64,000 nt of DNA, taken from the NCBI GenBank assembly GCA_947000775.1, contig CAMQGK010000637.1, forward strand, positions 13,309,501 to 13,373,500. The letters run 5' to 3'. Made by a program: the position numbers and the translations under genes. A model generated the notes under the pieces. That model was not told the origin of the DNA. It did not search any database and saw only the letters and a list, made by a program, of their open reading frames with translations. Positions 13,995 through 26,800 of the stretch are shown here, one piece after another (position 1 is the stretch's first letter; each line of letters starts with the position of its first letter). This DNA comes from Pterois miles (lineage: Eukaryota > Chordata > Actinopteri > Perciformes > Scorpaenidae).

Positions 13995-16900
13995 CTAAAA
14001 TAAAAATAAGAATACAATTAAGTCGAAATTATTTCGTGAAAGAATTTTGGGAAGCTAACCGACGCTATGAAAAACATTTTTACATTAAAATAACCAATTC
14101 AAGATCTAGCTAAAGAAAATACATTACATAGGAAAATGTGACTGAATTAGAGTTATGTTCACAGCTTTCTTGTAATGTCACACAGTGACTTGTCTCATAT
14201 ATCCAATAACAGGACTTGCCTTTCTGTTTAGCCATCTGCAAGGTGAGACAACAGAAATAGTCCCAATTTAACTTCATGGAAAGTTCCTTTTCCCCCTCTA
14301 AGCAGTTTAGACTGCAGTTTGGGATATTTGATACAATGAGCTTATGGCATCCCAACTATTTTCCTCTCAAAGAGACTGCGGACAGTATAATACAGCAGCT
14401 TACAACTACAGGAAATGTCCATTTGTAACTTTTACTAAAGCAGTTTCCAGCTGTTCCTTTCAAAAAACCTTTGTTAACAGAAAGCTTAAATTTGCTTGGC
14501 TCAACTGTTTGCTTGAGCACATTCTTGAAAAAGACCCACAGGGACACATCTTCAAATTCAAAAACATCACTTTCACAATGTGGAGCGTTTCCACTCCGTT
14601 CTGCAGCATTCTCCTGCAGCATTAAGTTGCTCAGAGCCACCTGAATTCAAACTGACTTCCACCTCGGAAGAGGGATTTCACACAACACCTGAGGGGTACG
14701 TAAGAATCAATATGTATTGTAACGGGTCATCAAATAAAGGATGGTTTTCATAGATTGCTCATAGCTGTTAAGCCATTTTCATAAAAGGTCTCTGAAGTTT
14801 TATGACCTGTGATTTTTTTCCCACTAAATCTGTTTTTAAGTAAAACAGCACATCAACTTAGAGACATGCAATCTTCTGTCACGAGTATTTCAATGTTGGG
14901 TCCAATTTAAGGTCTGAAAATCTATCTGGACTGATTCTGGTTCTTTGCTAAAGAGGTTTTCATTAATTACAAATCAGTATAACTAAGTCTGTGAATGTTG
15001 TCTTTCATCCAGGTCATATTCATTCTGGCAGCAATTGAATCGAAGACAACTGGACTTAGATTTGTCTCTGAAGTCAATTTTAGTTTGTCAAAATGACTTA
15101 CTAGTTGCATAATATTGCCATGCAGATATTTCTGCATATATAACCGCATTACGACACAAAAAACTAAGATTTCTTCAGTCAATTAGTCATTTTTATGCTT
15201 TTTTTCATGCTAAATGACTCATTTCTAAGAAATTTATGAGCACATCTCAGAAGACAGTGCACTGTGTGATTCTTTGTGGTGAAACTCAATCATACAGATC
15301 TATCGATTAATTCAACTGATTCAGCGACAAAAATCACAAAACGCAATAAAAGGAGATTTGAAATTCATTGCGATCAAAACACACCACTAAAAAATGCTGT
15401 AAATATGGCTGTTAGACTGATATTTAGAATAGTTGATGTGTAATAATTATGGCAAAACATGCAAAGTCATTGATGGAGTCCTTCAACTTCTTAACTGTGT
15501 TTAATAAAGGCTACATAAGGTGTAAAACAGTCATTATTTAATAAGGAAATGTCTGTGATCTGGAAGCAAAATGAAAAATAGCATAAAGCATTCTGACAAT
15601 CAATATATCGATCTGTATAGATTATAGGTTCAGTTACACAAAAGTGTGGCTGGTAGTTGACACTTCAAGGATGTCAGGCGCTTGATGAATTCTCCAATAG
15701 TCTCTCTTAAATAGAGCAGCCCTGTTTCCATCTGCATCAAAGGTCAACACTCTCCACAATTTGGGGTAAGCTGATTGTTTCTAGTAATTCTCACCACTAC
15801 CTATGTTACCACCAGCCAGTAATGAGTTGACAGTGTGTATAAAATACAGGATGCTTTTAGTGATAAACTCCTGGCCTTATAGTAAAACTTACTGGGAAAA
15901 GGCCAAGCTTCTCCTGAAGATCTTCCACCTCCTTTACAAGTGCAAACGTCTTCTTGTTTGTGGGTGTGTGCCAGGCACCTGCCTCTGTGCCCCGACCGGG
16001 GCGACAGGGAAGGACACTATTGGCAAACTGTCGACACAGTGGGCACGTAAATTCACCCTTATCCACAGAGAACCCCTGGAGGACCTGGTCATTCTGAAAG
16101 GACACATGGAAGTTAAATTTGACCTATACAATCTAAACTCAAAACTTGAAAGTGGAAACTGGCCCCTCAAGTAAAAGGTGATTTCTGAAAATGTGAACCC
16201 AATGCTTTCCATACTGCATCTACACAGGGAAAATGTCAACAACCAGTGGATCTAGGGCTCCAATGATTTTCACCAATTCGTCATTTAATCTAAGTAAGTT
16301 TCATAAAAAAAAGACTAGTGCTCATCTTTGTATTCTCCAGAGCTAAAATTCTCCCACTGTTTTGCTGAAATTTGGTCTAATTCAAACACAATCAATTTCT
16401 TATAATAAAATAAGAAACTTCTCACATTCAAGTGGCTCTTTTTGGTATATTCACTTGACTAATGACTTAAGTAATTAATCAACTGTCATTGATTCATTTT
16501 CTGTCAAATACTACAGGAATTAGATGACTAATCACTCATAAGGTCAAGCTTCCACTTACCCTCAGGGACTCCATGTATGACTTGTGGCAATCTATATGCA
16601 AAGTGTGTCCACAGGTCTGAACGTAGACGCCCCCATCCCAACCTATTGACACAGACTGCAGACAAGAGCTCTGCAGAATTCACGAGAAAAATCAATTAGA
16701 GTATGCAAATATGTCTCCAGACATTCAACCATCTGCTTATATCGCGGTGCTGATAAATAAATAAGACTCTGAAAGTTTGAATTAACAAACTTCAGTAATC
16801 AACCTATTGATGAGAAATTTAAACAGACAGCATCTTTTATTGTACAATCACCAGCTTTTTATCAGATTATATCCAATTCAACTAGTGTAATCATTTTTTG

Positions 16901-19900
16901 GTTGGGAGTTGCATTGTTGTTATTTTTAGTGACAACTTAAATGTCTTTAAAATGTTGTTACGTGACAGTCATTAGCTGGCCTGTGTGACCACAAGCATTT
17001 AAGAAGTGTATTCTATAACAAGGATCATCTAACATCCTACAGCCTCTCAAAGGGATGTCAGCAGATGCATGCTTTGCTGACTGCATACAGTACAAAATAA
17101 ATGACGAGAAATCTAAACAGACAGGATGCCTGCCTGTTATCATAGCCGTTATTTAACACACAAAAATCCATATGGCTAATAGTGCTCTCAGTGCATTCAG
17201 CTGACAATATTTTCTGAGACACCTACATCTTTGAAGAACCGTTGCATGAGCGTCAGTCTGACATCATGAGCTACTCCACACGTGTCTGCAGCGTAGATAT
17301 GCTCTTCATCACTAGTCGGTAGCTTCTTTGCTTCTTCGCTTTTGCAGCGGTGTCCGAGCACTGAAAGCCAATCACGAATGTCAGTAATGAATTATAATGT
17401 GATGATGATAAATCTGTCTGACTTATTCGGTATTTATGTAAAAAGTCAAGGAATGTGGTCAGAGCTCATACAGTATCAGTGCTACAACTAACGAGTCACA
17501 CAACTGATTAATTTGTTCATTATTTTCTTGATTAATCATTTAGAATATCGTAAAATACTGATATTTACTTAGTTAGTAAGCTTTCAGAGGCCAAACTCAG
17601 ATTTTTATGCTTTTTACAATGATGATAAATCAGACACAATCCGGCGTTCAACAACATCTAAATCAAGATAAAAAAAACAATGTAATTAAATGCTACTTTG
17701 GACCCACTGCTGGTCACTGGTGGTAGATTTTACAAGATGCTTTTTTTTCCAACTTTATTGATAGGACAGTGGTGAAACGGGAGACAGAGGGGATGACACG
17801 CAGCAAAGGGCTCCGGGCAGGATTCGAACCCGGGACCGCTGCAGCAAGGCTGCTTTGGAATATGGGGCTCCTGTTCTACCGACTGAGCAAAACAGCACCC
17901 CACGAGATGCTTTTTGACGCAGAGGTCAGAGTTTTCTGAACCGTTTTACAAGGTGACTAATTGCTAATCAAACATGCTATTTATTTGCATGACAGTGAGT
18001 GATCCTCTTCTGTCAAGAAATGACCTCTTACAATAATCGGCTCCATGTACAAGTAAGCTGGGATCAACATGAATGATGAATGAGCCAATTAAAACAACAG
18101 TTAACCCACCCATTAAAAAAATCTGACTTCCAATACGGGGATCAAAGGTGCTATGAATGACTGTTTTGGGTTAAAAGGCCAAATTGCAAGCAGAGAAACA
18201 GAATGTGTGGTTGTTTAAAGGTAGGGTCGTGACCTTGAAAAACAAGCAAGAGTTCACTCGATTTTTATAAATGATCAAATCAAAAACCCTACCCAGTGCT
18301 GCCATCTCTTTTCCAGTGAAAGTATCTAGCAGCACGAGTTGCTGACTAGCTCCATAAGTCCCTAAATCTAGCGAAAGTCGCAAAGTTGGCAACACTTACA
18401 GTCTGTCGCTTCAAGTCTTCCTCCAAAGCCACTCCCCCACAATCATCATCATAATGAACGGGAATGGTGAACATGGCTATTGTTAGTATTTATAACTGTC
18501 AAGCTGCAGCCTGTGGAAGACTCCAGTGACACGCAATGAGTGCAAGGCAGAATGCTCACGGGTAGGCAGGTGGGCTTATTACAGTCTTGCGACCACCACC
18601 GATACGTATTTTTAAAACATTATTTGTCAGAGCATTTGATTTATTGATTGCGAGCAGAATGAAATGAGAATTTCAACAAATATAACAAAATGTTTCTAAA
18701 ATCTTAACCAACCCTACCTTTAGATTGTACTCCAAAACAAAGACAGTAAACAAATGTAACCTGTGCAGGTTATTGCTTTTACCATCTGAGAATGGAAGAG
18801 GAGGATGCTGGGACATGCAGTACCTGAGGATGCTTGGAGGAGAACTACTAGGCCGGTGGGTCTGTCCTCGGTGGAGGGTCCGCTTTGGCCACAGATCACG
18901 CAGTCATAAAGAACCTCGGACTCCATCACTTCAGACGCTCCGAGGTCCATGGCTGCCTCTGTCTCAGGGGATTCTAACACAAAAAAAAAAATTTAAAATC
19001 TTAAATTTGCAAAATGTTCTCGTTCTGCAACAGCTGCAACTAAAACCTGGACACCAACACATACTACTAATATTCGATGATTTGTAAGTATTACATGAAG
19101 AGCATCCAACTGTGTGAGAAACAAAAACACTTGGAGGTAACGTTGTTAGGCTGTCCTTCAGATAGAGCAGAAACTGAAGTCTGTGATGTAGAGAGGTCAC
19201 TGACTGCAAGCCAGGCTCCTACTCAGGCTGCAAATACCACCCTCAGTTACACAACACTGCTTCTTTCTAATTCAACCTGAAAATAACCAATTCCAGGAAC
19301 ATACTTCCAACATCCTGTGAGTGGTTTCCCCACTACAAGTCAGTCATGGGAAGAGGAATGGAGTATGTAACATCTATCAACACTGGGAACCTACATAAAT
19401 TCACTCTCTGCCACCCTGTCTACAGGATGGGCACAGCAGGAGAAATTAATTACTGATGTGAAATTACTTTTAAATGTTAAGGACTGTGTTCAATTTGAGC
19501 TGTAAATATTGGGGACAAATGTCAAGCTGTGTTGGAAATTGATTTATTGCTTTTTGGAAAAATGTGTTCTCAAGAGAGGTCACTGTGTTCCTGGGGAAAT
19601 GAAAGATGCATTAGATGTCAACAACACCACAGCGTTAGCCCCAGGCCATCCGGCTACATAGAGTCACCAACCAACAAAAACACAAACACACATACACGTG
19701 AGAGGCAAGATGACAAGGACACACTAACTGTTGGTATGCTGCTGCTTTATGCTTCCTACAGCATGCATTTGTGAACCCTCTTTAAAGTTTTGAATGCTTG
19801 CAGTAGGTTTGTAATTTTTCATATTTTAGCCTTCTTAAAAATACTGTTTAATTATTATTAACAATAATGGCACTGACCATCTCCTTGAAGAGATAGATTT

Positions 19901-22900
19901 GTTATAACTTATTCAGGTTTACATATATTTCTGCCTCTACCCCCAATACAATACAGGTGACTGAAATTTGGTGTGTGGCACATTGAAATATGATATTTTT
20001 AAAATTCAGCCACAACATCTCTTTTTTGAAAACGTATCCTGGTTACTCTGGGGATGACTTCTTCAGTACAAAGCAGGTACAATGAAAACTCTTCTCAGGG
20101 AGTAACAGGAGTAACAGGGACACTGATTATTTGCTGTTAGAAATTTTAAATCAAATTTTCTTTCCTGTGAGTACCACAAAAGAAATTCAATTCACCTCCA
20201 TTTTATTTGGGAAGGAGAAATATCTCAAATGCTTGGCAAATAAAACAAAATTAATCAGTACATCAATGAATAGCAAAAACAGATATACAGGCTACCTGTC
20301 TGCCTCTCTTTGATTGAATCCCTCATCTAAGAATTATTTTGTCCATCAGCCACAAATGGCGTGCGTCAAAGAAGAAGGAGAAATTTTTGTCCATATGGTC
20401 AGAGTTTCCATATAGGTGTGCACATGCTCCCGTCATATCTATTTTTATAGATCATAACTTTTATGTGGGAAGTTCTGTATGCCTCTTTCAGGCCCCATTT
20501 TTTTTGCGCAAGCACATGGACTGTATATAAGAAGTGGACATAGTCACAGTGACATCACCCATTGGTTGGTGAGCTGCCATTTTAAAGTTTAGCATTTTGG
20601 CCGTCGCCATCTTTGTTTTCAGCTGGCCCCATGGCTTTTTGCAACCACAAGTGACACGTAAGAGTGGCGTTAAGTACAACTGAACATCGAATAATAATTT
20701 TCAGGCAACCAAAAAGATCATAATTAACTTTCATGAATTGAAAACGCACTGTGAAAGGGTTAAAACTGTAAAACAAAAACAAGGAGAACTCCCAGTCTCG
20801 ACAATGCCATGGTAGTGACCTCTCAATAAAAAGGCAGCCACACCCTAAAGAATACCCTGCATTATAGTCTATTTGACTCTAAGTGGGACCATAATTTACT
20901 AAATGAACATCATGTTGTATTGAAGAAGACTTGAATATAGTGATTGAGAGCATAAACTCATGTTTACAATGTTTACTGAGGTAATGAATCAAGTGAGAAG
21001 TAGACTCATTTTCTCATAGACTTCTACACAATCAGACTTCTGTTTGCAACCAGAGGAGTCGCCTCCTGCTGGCTGTTAGAAAGAATGCAAGTTTAAGGCA
21101 CTTCAGCACTGGCTTCATTTTTCAGACATGGAAGTCGCCCCATGTACACAATGGTAGTACATCAGACCTCAGGAAGTTATGCACATATAACAGAGAACAG
21201 AAGATCCTACTGTCCTAAATATAAGGCCAGTTTTATTTCATCTGCAAACAGCTTACATTGCATTCACTTGATTTTAACTATCATCTTCCCATCCCATTTA
21301 AATCTTACTTTGGTACATGATGCAAAGCCAGCAGTGAGTTTGAAGTACAGCACCTAAAGTTACTGCTCAGCAGGAACTGTGCAGAAGAGGTCATAATACA
21401 GTCCTGCCGGAGTGGTCGGTCTGATCACAGCAGCCATTATTCATTCACTAACCATGATGTGTCAAGGTGGGCCCTGGGAGTCCAGCCCACTATTAGTGCT
21501 TTGATCCTACACGCCCTCAGCCAGCAGCCACCCACACTCCCACAGGACCGCTCTCCTCTCAATTTCTCCTAACAGGCCTGCAGAGACCACAAGCACGGAC
21601 TCGGCCCACTGTCACCTTGCCCCAGTGAAAAAGGTATAGCAATGATAGGTTTATTTCAGCCAACAGCGCTTTTCATCAAGGGCTACAATAGCAAGACGTC
21701 CTTCAAACAAAAAGTGTTACTGGGTGTTTTGTGCTTTTTTAAAGGTCTTGTACACCTACGTCAGAACAAACGCAGTTTGATTAGCACAATCTGTCATAGA
21801 GGTTGTTGCAGCTGTATTCAGTCTTTGCTGAAGGCACAAATATTCATTAGTTCTGTGCAAGGTGCATCTTTTCATTCTATAGGTTAGTCAGTTTTTTCTT
21901 AGTTATACAAAGAAGGAGGCCTACAGTTAAAAGACTGTCCAGAGAAATTTCACTACAATGAAACTGATAAGAACAAAAATAATACTCATATTTTACAAAA
22001 AATTCAGACTGGAAAATGAGCACTCTTGCCTCAGTTAGTGGACGTGCTAACACAATGCATGTTTTAAAACTCACTGGATTAGAAACTACTGAGAAGTTTA
22101 GGTGCACTTGTTTATCAGCTCCTTCACATACCTCACCTTACGCATGTGTTAGTAACTCCAAAAAATACATTCACTATTCTTGGCTCGCCTATTTGGCTGT
22201 GCAGCATTAGACAGTAGCCTAAATATTGTGCTTTGATTTACAACTATGTTACACCAGGTATGCCAAGTAAATACTGTGTGAGCACATGTGCCCCATTGCT
22301 GTCGCTTTCATGCTTCTGCAGAGCATCCTGCCATGATGGAACACACACAATTTGGGCAGTGGCTGCTGTGAATGATGTGTTAGTGATTTAAAGCTCAAAA
22401 AAAAGTGAGCTGGTCTTTTCTTACCAACATCCATGGCCGTTTCCATGAAACTCTTCTGCCTGGAGGCGAATTCAGCAAGCAGCTTCTGCTGTCTCTCTCG
22501 AGCCCTCTGACGCCTGAAAGAAAGAAATGTGAAATATTGTTGATGAATATGCAGCGATAGTAAGTATTAAACTTGAATTCATTGTCAACTGAATATAAGT
22601 TTAAAGAAGAGTAGGATTTTTTTTATTAAAAAAAAAGTACAGACATCCAAAAATAATCCATCTCAATCATAACTTATGACCCACTAGAAGTGTATGGTGT
22701 TGTCTGTATCTGCAGAGACCCTGCCCTTTGCCTGTGTTTTTTCTTTTTATTTTGCTTTGTTCTAAATGTTTCTGGGTGTTTCTCTGCCCTTCACTCTGCA
22801 TCTGGCTGTGACTCCTCGGCCTCTTTTCCATAAATCTGTTCTGTCCTGACACTGCAAACGGTGTCGTCCGAGTCGGAAGCTCGGCTAAATTAAATACTTG

Positions 22901-23815
22901 TGATTATATTGAAGGAATTTGCTCCAGATAATAAGATCCTGGTTCTGACTTTCTCCATTAAAGAACATTAATCATTGCACTTCCACTTCACAAATGCATT
23001 ACAGTAACATGGGAATAAGCATGTCTGTTGTGCAGAGCATGTTTCCCTTAATCACCCACAGCATGAGCAACAGATTCTTCCATGTAGCCAGAAATACTGT
23101 TCTATACACAGCAGGTATCCGATTTTAACAAGGCTGTGGTCTAGAAGTTGGACAGGTTGATTATTGAACTAATAGCAGGTTGAGCCCCACACACTGCAGA
23201 CTTACAGGGCGAGAGCTGACTGTAAATTAAGTCCCTAATAAGAGGACATAAACAAATGCTGACAGGAGCATCACAGCTCAATAATTTTCACTGATGGCTT
23301 CAGGGGTGTCGACAACCAGCATGAGGAATGGGCAGTGGCTTCTCACTTCTTGCTGCCAATGACCGCACAGCTGCCTGACGGTTACCTTGGAAACAGCACT
23401 AGTTGGTGTGAACGGGAGATCTTCTACCTTTACCTTTGTCTGTGAGGTGAAGCCAACCCCAAAAGAAGGCAATTATTAAACTGTTATAGCCCATTCCATC
23501 ATCATTAGGGGAGGGAAATGGGAGCCACGGACTAGCGGGTGAATGTGAGGCGGAGAGTCAAAGCCTGCAGAGTTTGACTTGATTTTACGAAACAGCCAAT
23601 GAACCCCATTTTCATGGTGGTGCAAAGGTGTACTACATTGTTAATGACAACACATATGGCTATTATAGATTACTTTTTTTTTTTTCAAAAAAAAAAAAAA
23701 AAAAAAAAGGGTAGAAAGACTTCCCATATCTTCCTAAATAAATTTAGTAAATTTTGCTTAGAAAGAAGCATCAGCTGCTGCTGTTGCTTTGGCCACATAT
23801 CAATGGGAATATATA

Positions 23816-23852
<37 letters not shown>

Positions 23853-26800
23853 TGACACTTTACACAAGAGAAACACAATCAAATTACCTCTCTTCTTTAT
23901 CCATGGTTTTCTTGTCAGTGGGACTGCTCTTCTTTGGTGGCACAGGAGGACACACCTTTCCACAAATATCCTGGATGCTACGTTTGATTTGGCAGCTGCG
24001 CGTGGCTGCCTTGGTGAGGATGCGCTCAATGGCTGTAATGCCATCTCCGTGAGTGTGACGAGTCGTGTCCATATCCTCCAGCCAGGACGCCGACAGAGAG
24101 TTCTGCTTGGACGACAGCTTCTGGTGGAGCTTGATGAGGAGGGACAGCATGCTCTCCCGGATCTCCAGGATCTCTGTTACCAGCTGAGGGGGTGTGCCTG
24201 GTGGGACCCAGCGTGTTGAGGAGCTCTTGGGCCTGACGACCTGGGTGGCTTCAGTGTTGCTGCGGTTGATTATCTCCTGGAACTTCCTCCTCCGCTCCGC
24301 TACAAGGCTGAACACCTGAGCTTCACGCAGGTTCTAACAAAACAGAGAACATTTTTTTGTTTTACATTTTATTTATTTACATTGAAGTACCTATCTGGTG
24401 AACATGTTTGTGTGAAACGCCTTACAACATCACGATTAATTAATCGCAAAGTTGTTGACTATTAAATCAACTACCAACTTTTTTGATAAGCATTTAATCA
24501 GTGTAATACTTGAAGAAAAAAAGTCAAAATTTTTTGATTCAAGCTTCTTCAATGTGAATATTTTCAGGGGTTTTTTTTTTTTTTTACTCCTCTAAAACAG
24601 TAAACTGAGTATCTTTGAGTTGTGGATAAAGCAAAACACTCAAGAAGGTCATCTTGGGCTTTGGGAAACACTGATCAACATTTTTCACCATGTTTTAGAC
24701 CAAACAACAAATCAATTAATTGAAAAAAATAATCAACAGATTACTCAATAATAAAAACAAATTTCCCTTCAGGGATTAATAAAGGTTCATCTTGTCTTAA
24801 ATAATCATCAGTTGCAGCCCTAATCAAGAGAACATTTGTTTTTGTCTGGGTGACCCAGCACCCAAGTCCGGCAGTGTTAATGCCATGCCCTATGATTAAA
24901 GCTTTATGGACACACTGTAAACACATGTGGTACATGTAAATGATGTCCCACAAGTGCAAAATTTGTCACAGCACACAACATTTCAAGTATCAAGTCCACA
25001 TCATATCAGCAAAAAATGCAGATGGATAAAGAGAAAACTCTTGTGACCAACATCCCTTCATACCACCTGCATCTGGATGCTTTGGCAGATAAGTCTTTGA
25101 GCACAAACACAACCTCCTAAAATGACATCGCCAGTAGTCTGATGGACTTTGATGGATTGGAGAAGTGATTCATTACCATAGTCAGACAAGCACAGTACAC
25201 AAAATTTCAGTTGATGTTTCATGAATACCTGTGCTGATAGCACTCAGAACAACCCTATTCCTGGGGAAAATTCAAATCATTCTGATGGGCACAAAAGCCA
25301 TGACCTGACTTGACAAAAAGGACCGGAGCTGCACTGTTAAATAAACATACATAATACAGTCCAGTCAAGGCAACATCAATCATACTGACATGCGGTTAAA
25401 AAGCGTTTACCCAAACCTGCATTTCACATGTAATTAGTTTCAGCAGTCAAGAGGGGGGGAAACTGCTGAAGCGCAGCATTGCAAACGCACACCACAACAC
25501 ACCAAGGCAGACCTCCTCTGAAAAGCACAAAACGAATGTGTGCAAAGAAATCCTTTCATTATTAAGATAAAAAGTAAACAAACACAGCTGCTAGTGGCAT
25601 CAAAACCATCAGCCTTTTCATAGAAGTGGATGTGGATAGATAGCTACCTCTCTCCAATTCCCTGTAAGACGCCTGGAGTTCTGTGGAGCAAGTACAGCAA
25701 AACCAACAACAATAATAGTGATGATATAAAAGAGGAACATGACGGAACCAAACAATATAAGATGATAAATAAACTGTATGCATGTCAGGGCAGAACTCAA
25801 AGACAATGTGACAAAACTAGATTGTTTCTGTTGGTGTAATGAGTTAACACTGTCATATTAGTATGCTAAGTGTTACATTGAGCATAGAAAAATCAAGGGA
25901 GCATCAAAGTCAATAGGATTCATGTCATAGGGACCATGGGAATGTCTGTATCAAATGTCATGGTTATGTACCTAAATGTTGCTGAAATATGGATGTTGGA
26001 CCAGAAATTGTTCCTTAAAGGGAACATTTTAGTATTTTGAAGTGGGGTAGTATGGTGTAGTTATTCATAGTCTGTATATTACCTACAATAGATGACGGTC
26101 TGCACGCCCCCAGTTTGGAGAAACAATGTACTACTGTGGACAGGGGCCAGAGCAAAATGTATTTTAGCCTCCTCAAAGAAAGGTTCACCTAAAAATATCA
26201 CTATCAGTTTAATCAGTTTTATCTAGACATCAACTGTTTCCAGCAGAGAACTGAAAGTGAAACTTATTTATGCTCTCTGCAAAGCCATCAGACTGATAAA
26301 AACAGTAAAGACAGTTTCACTTTCAGTACAGATTCCCGTTGCAAAATATTCTAAATAAAGCGTACAGCTAAACTTATATTGATGTTTTAAGCAAGCCCTT
26401 TTCTGTGGCTAAAATAAAAATAAAATTTTGCAGCTGCAGTACATTGCTTTGCTCCTGTGCCAGTACTGTTGTCTGCTTCTCCAAACTGGGGGTGTGCAGA
26501 CCATCATCTACTGTAGGTAATACCCTGACTATGGATATGCACCTAATACAACCCCACTTCAAAACACCTACACTATCCCTTTAAGGGATGTGACCCCAAA
26601 CTTGACCAAACAAACTGAAGTCTGATGTGTGAACTTTTCCAAAATCTGAAGGGAAAAAAATTGTTTACACTACTAAGTTGTGGATTATTTCTTGGCTGGG
26701 AGCAATCGCTTCATGTAGTTTCCAATGGTTGCTTGGCAACCTCAAGCTGATGACATGACCGTGTCTTTGGCTACGCTCCCTTTGGCTGTGCTGGTGTGCT

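Noticed and set aside
15803..16174. A 123-codon plus-strand frame
   Set aside because: It is antisense to the UBR3 RING exon 16093-15893.
17820..17890. A possible tRNA gene (GGTTCGAATCC with a TGCTCAGTCGG box)
   Set aside because: The acceptor stem and T-arm pairing do not close; it is the tRNA-derived head of a SINE.
23599..24219. A 206-codon plus-strand frame
   Set aside because: It is the antisense of UBR3 exon 23 joined to poly-Lys (A-run) and poly-Ile (AAT) repeat translation.
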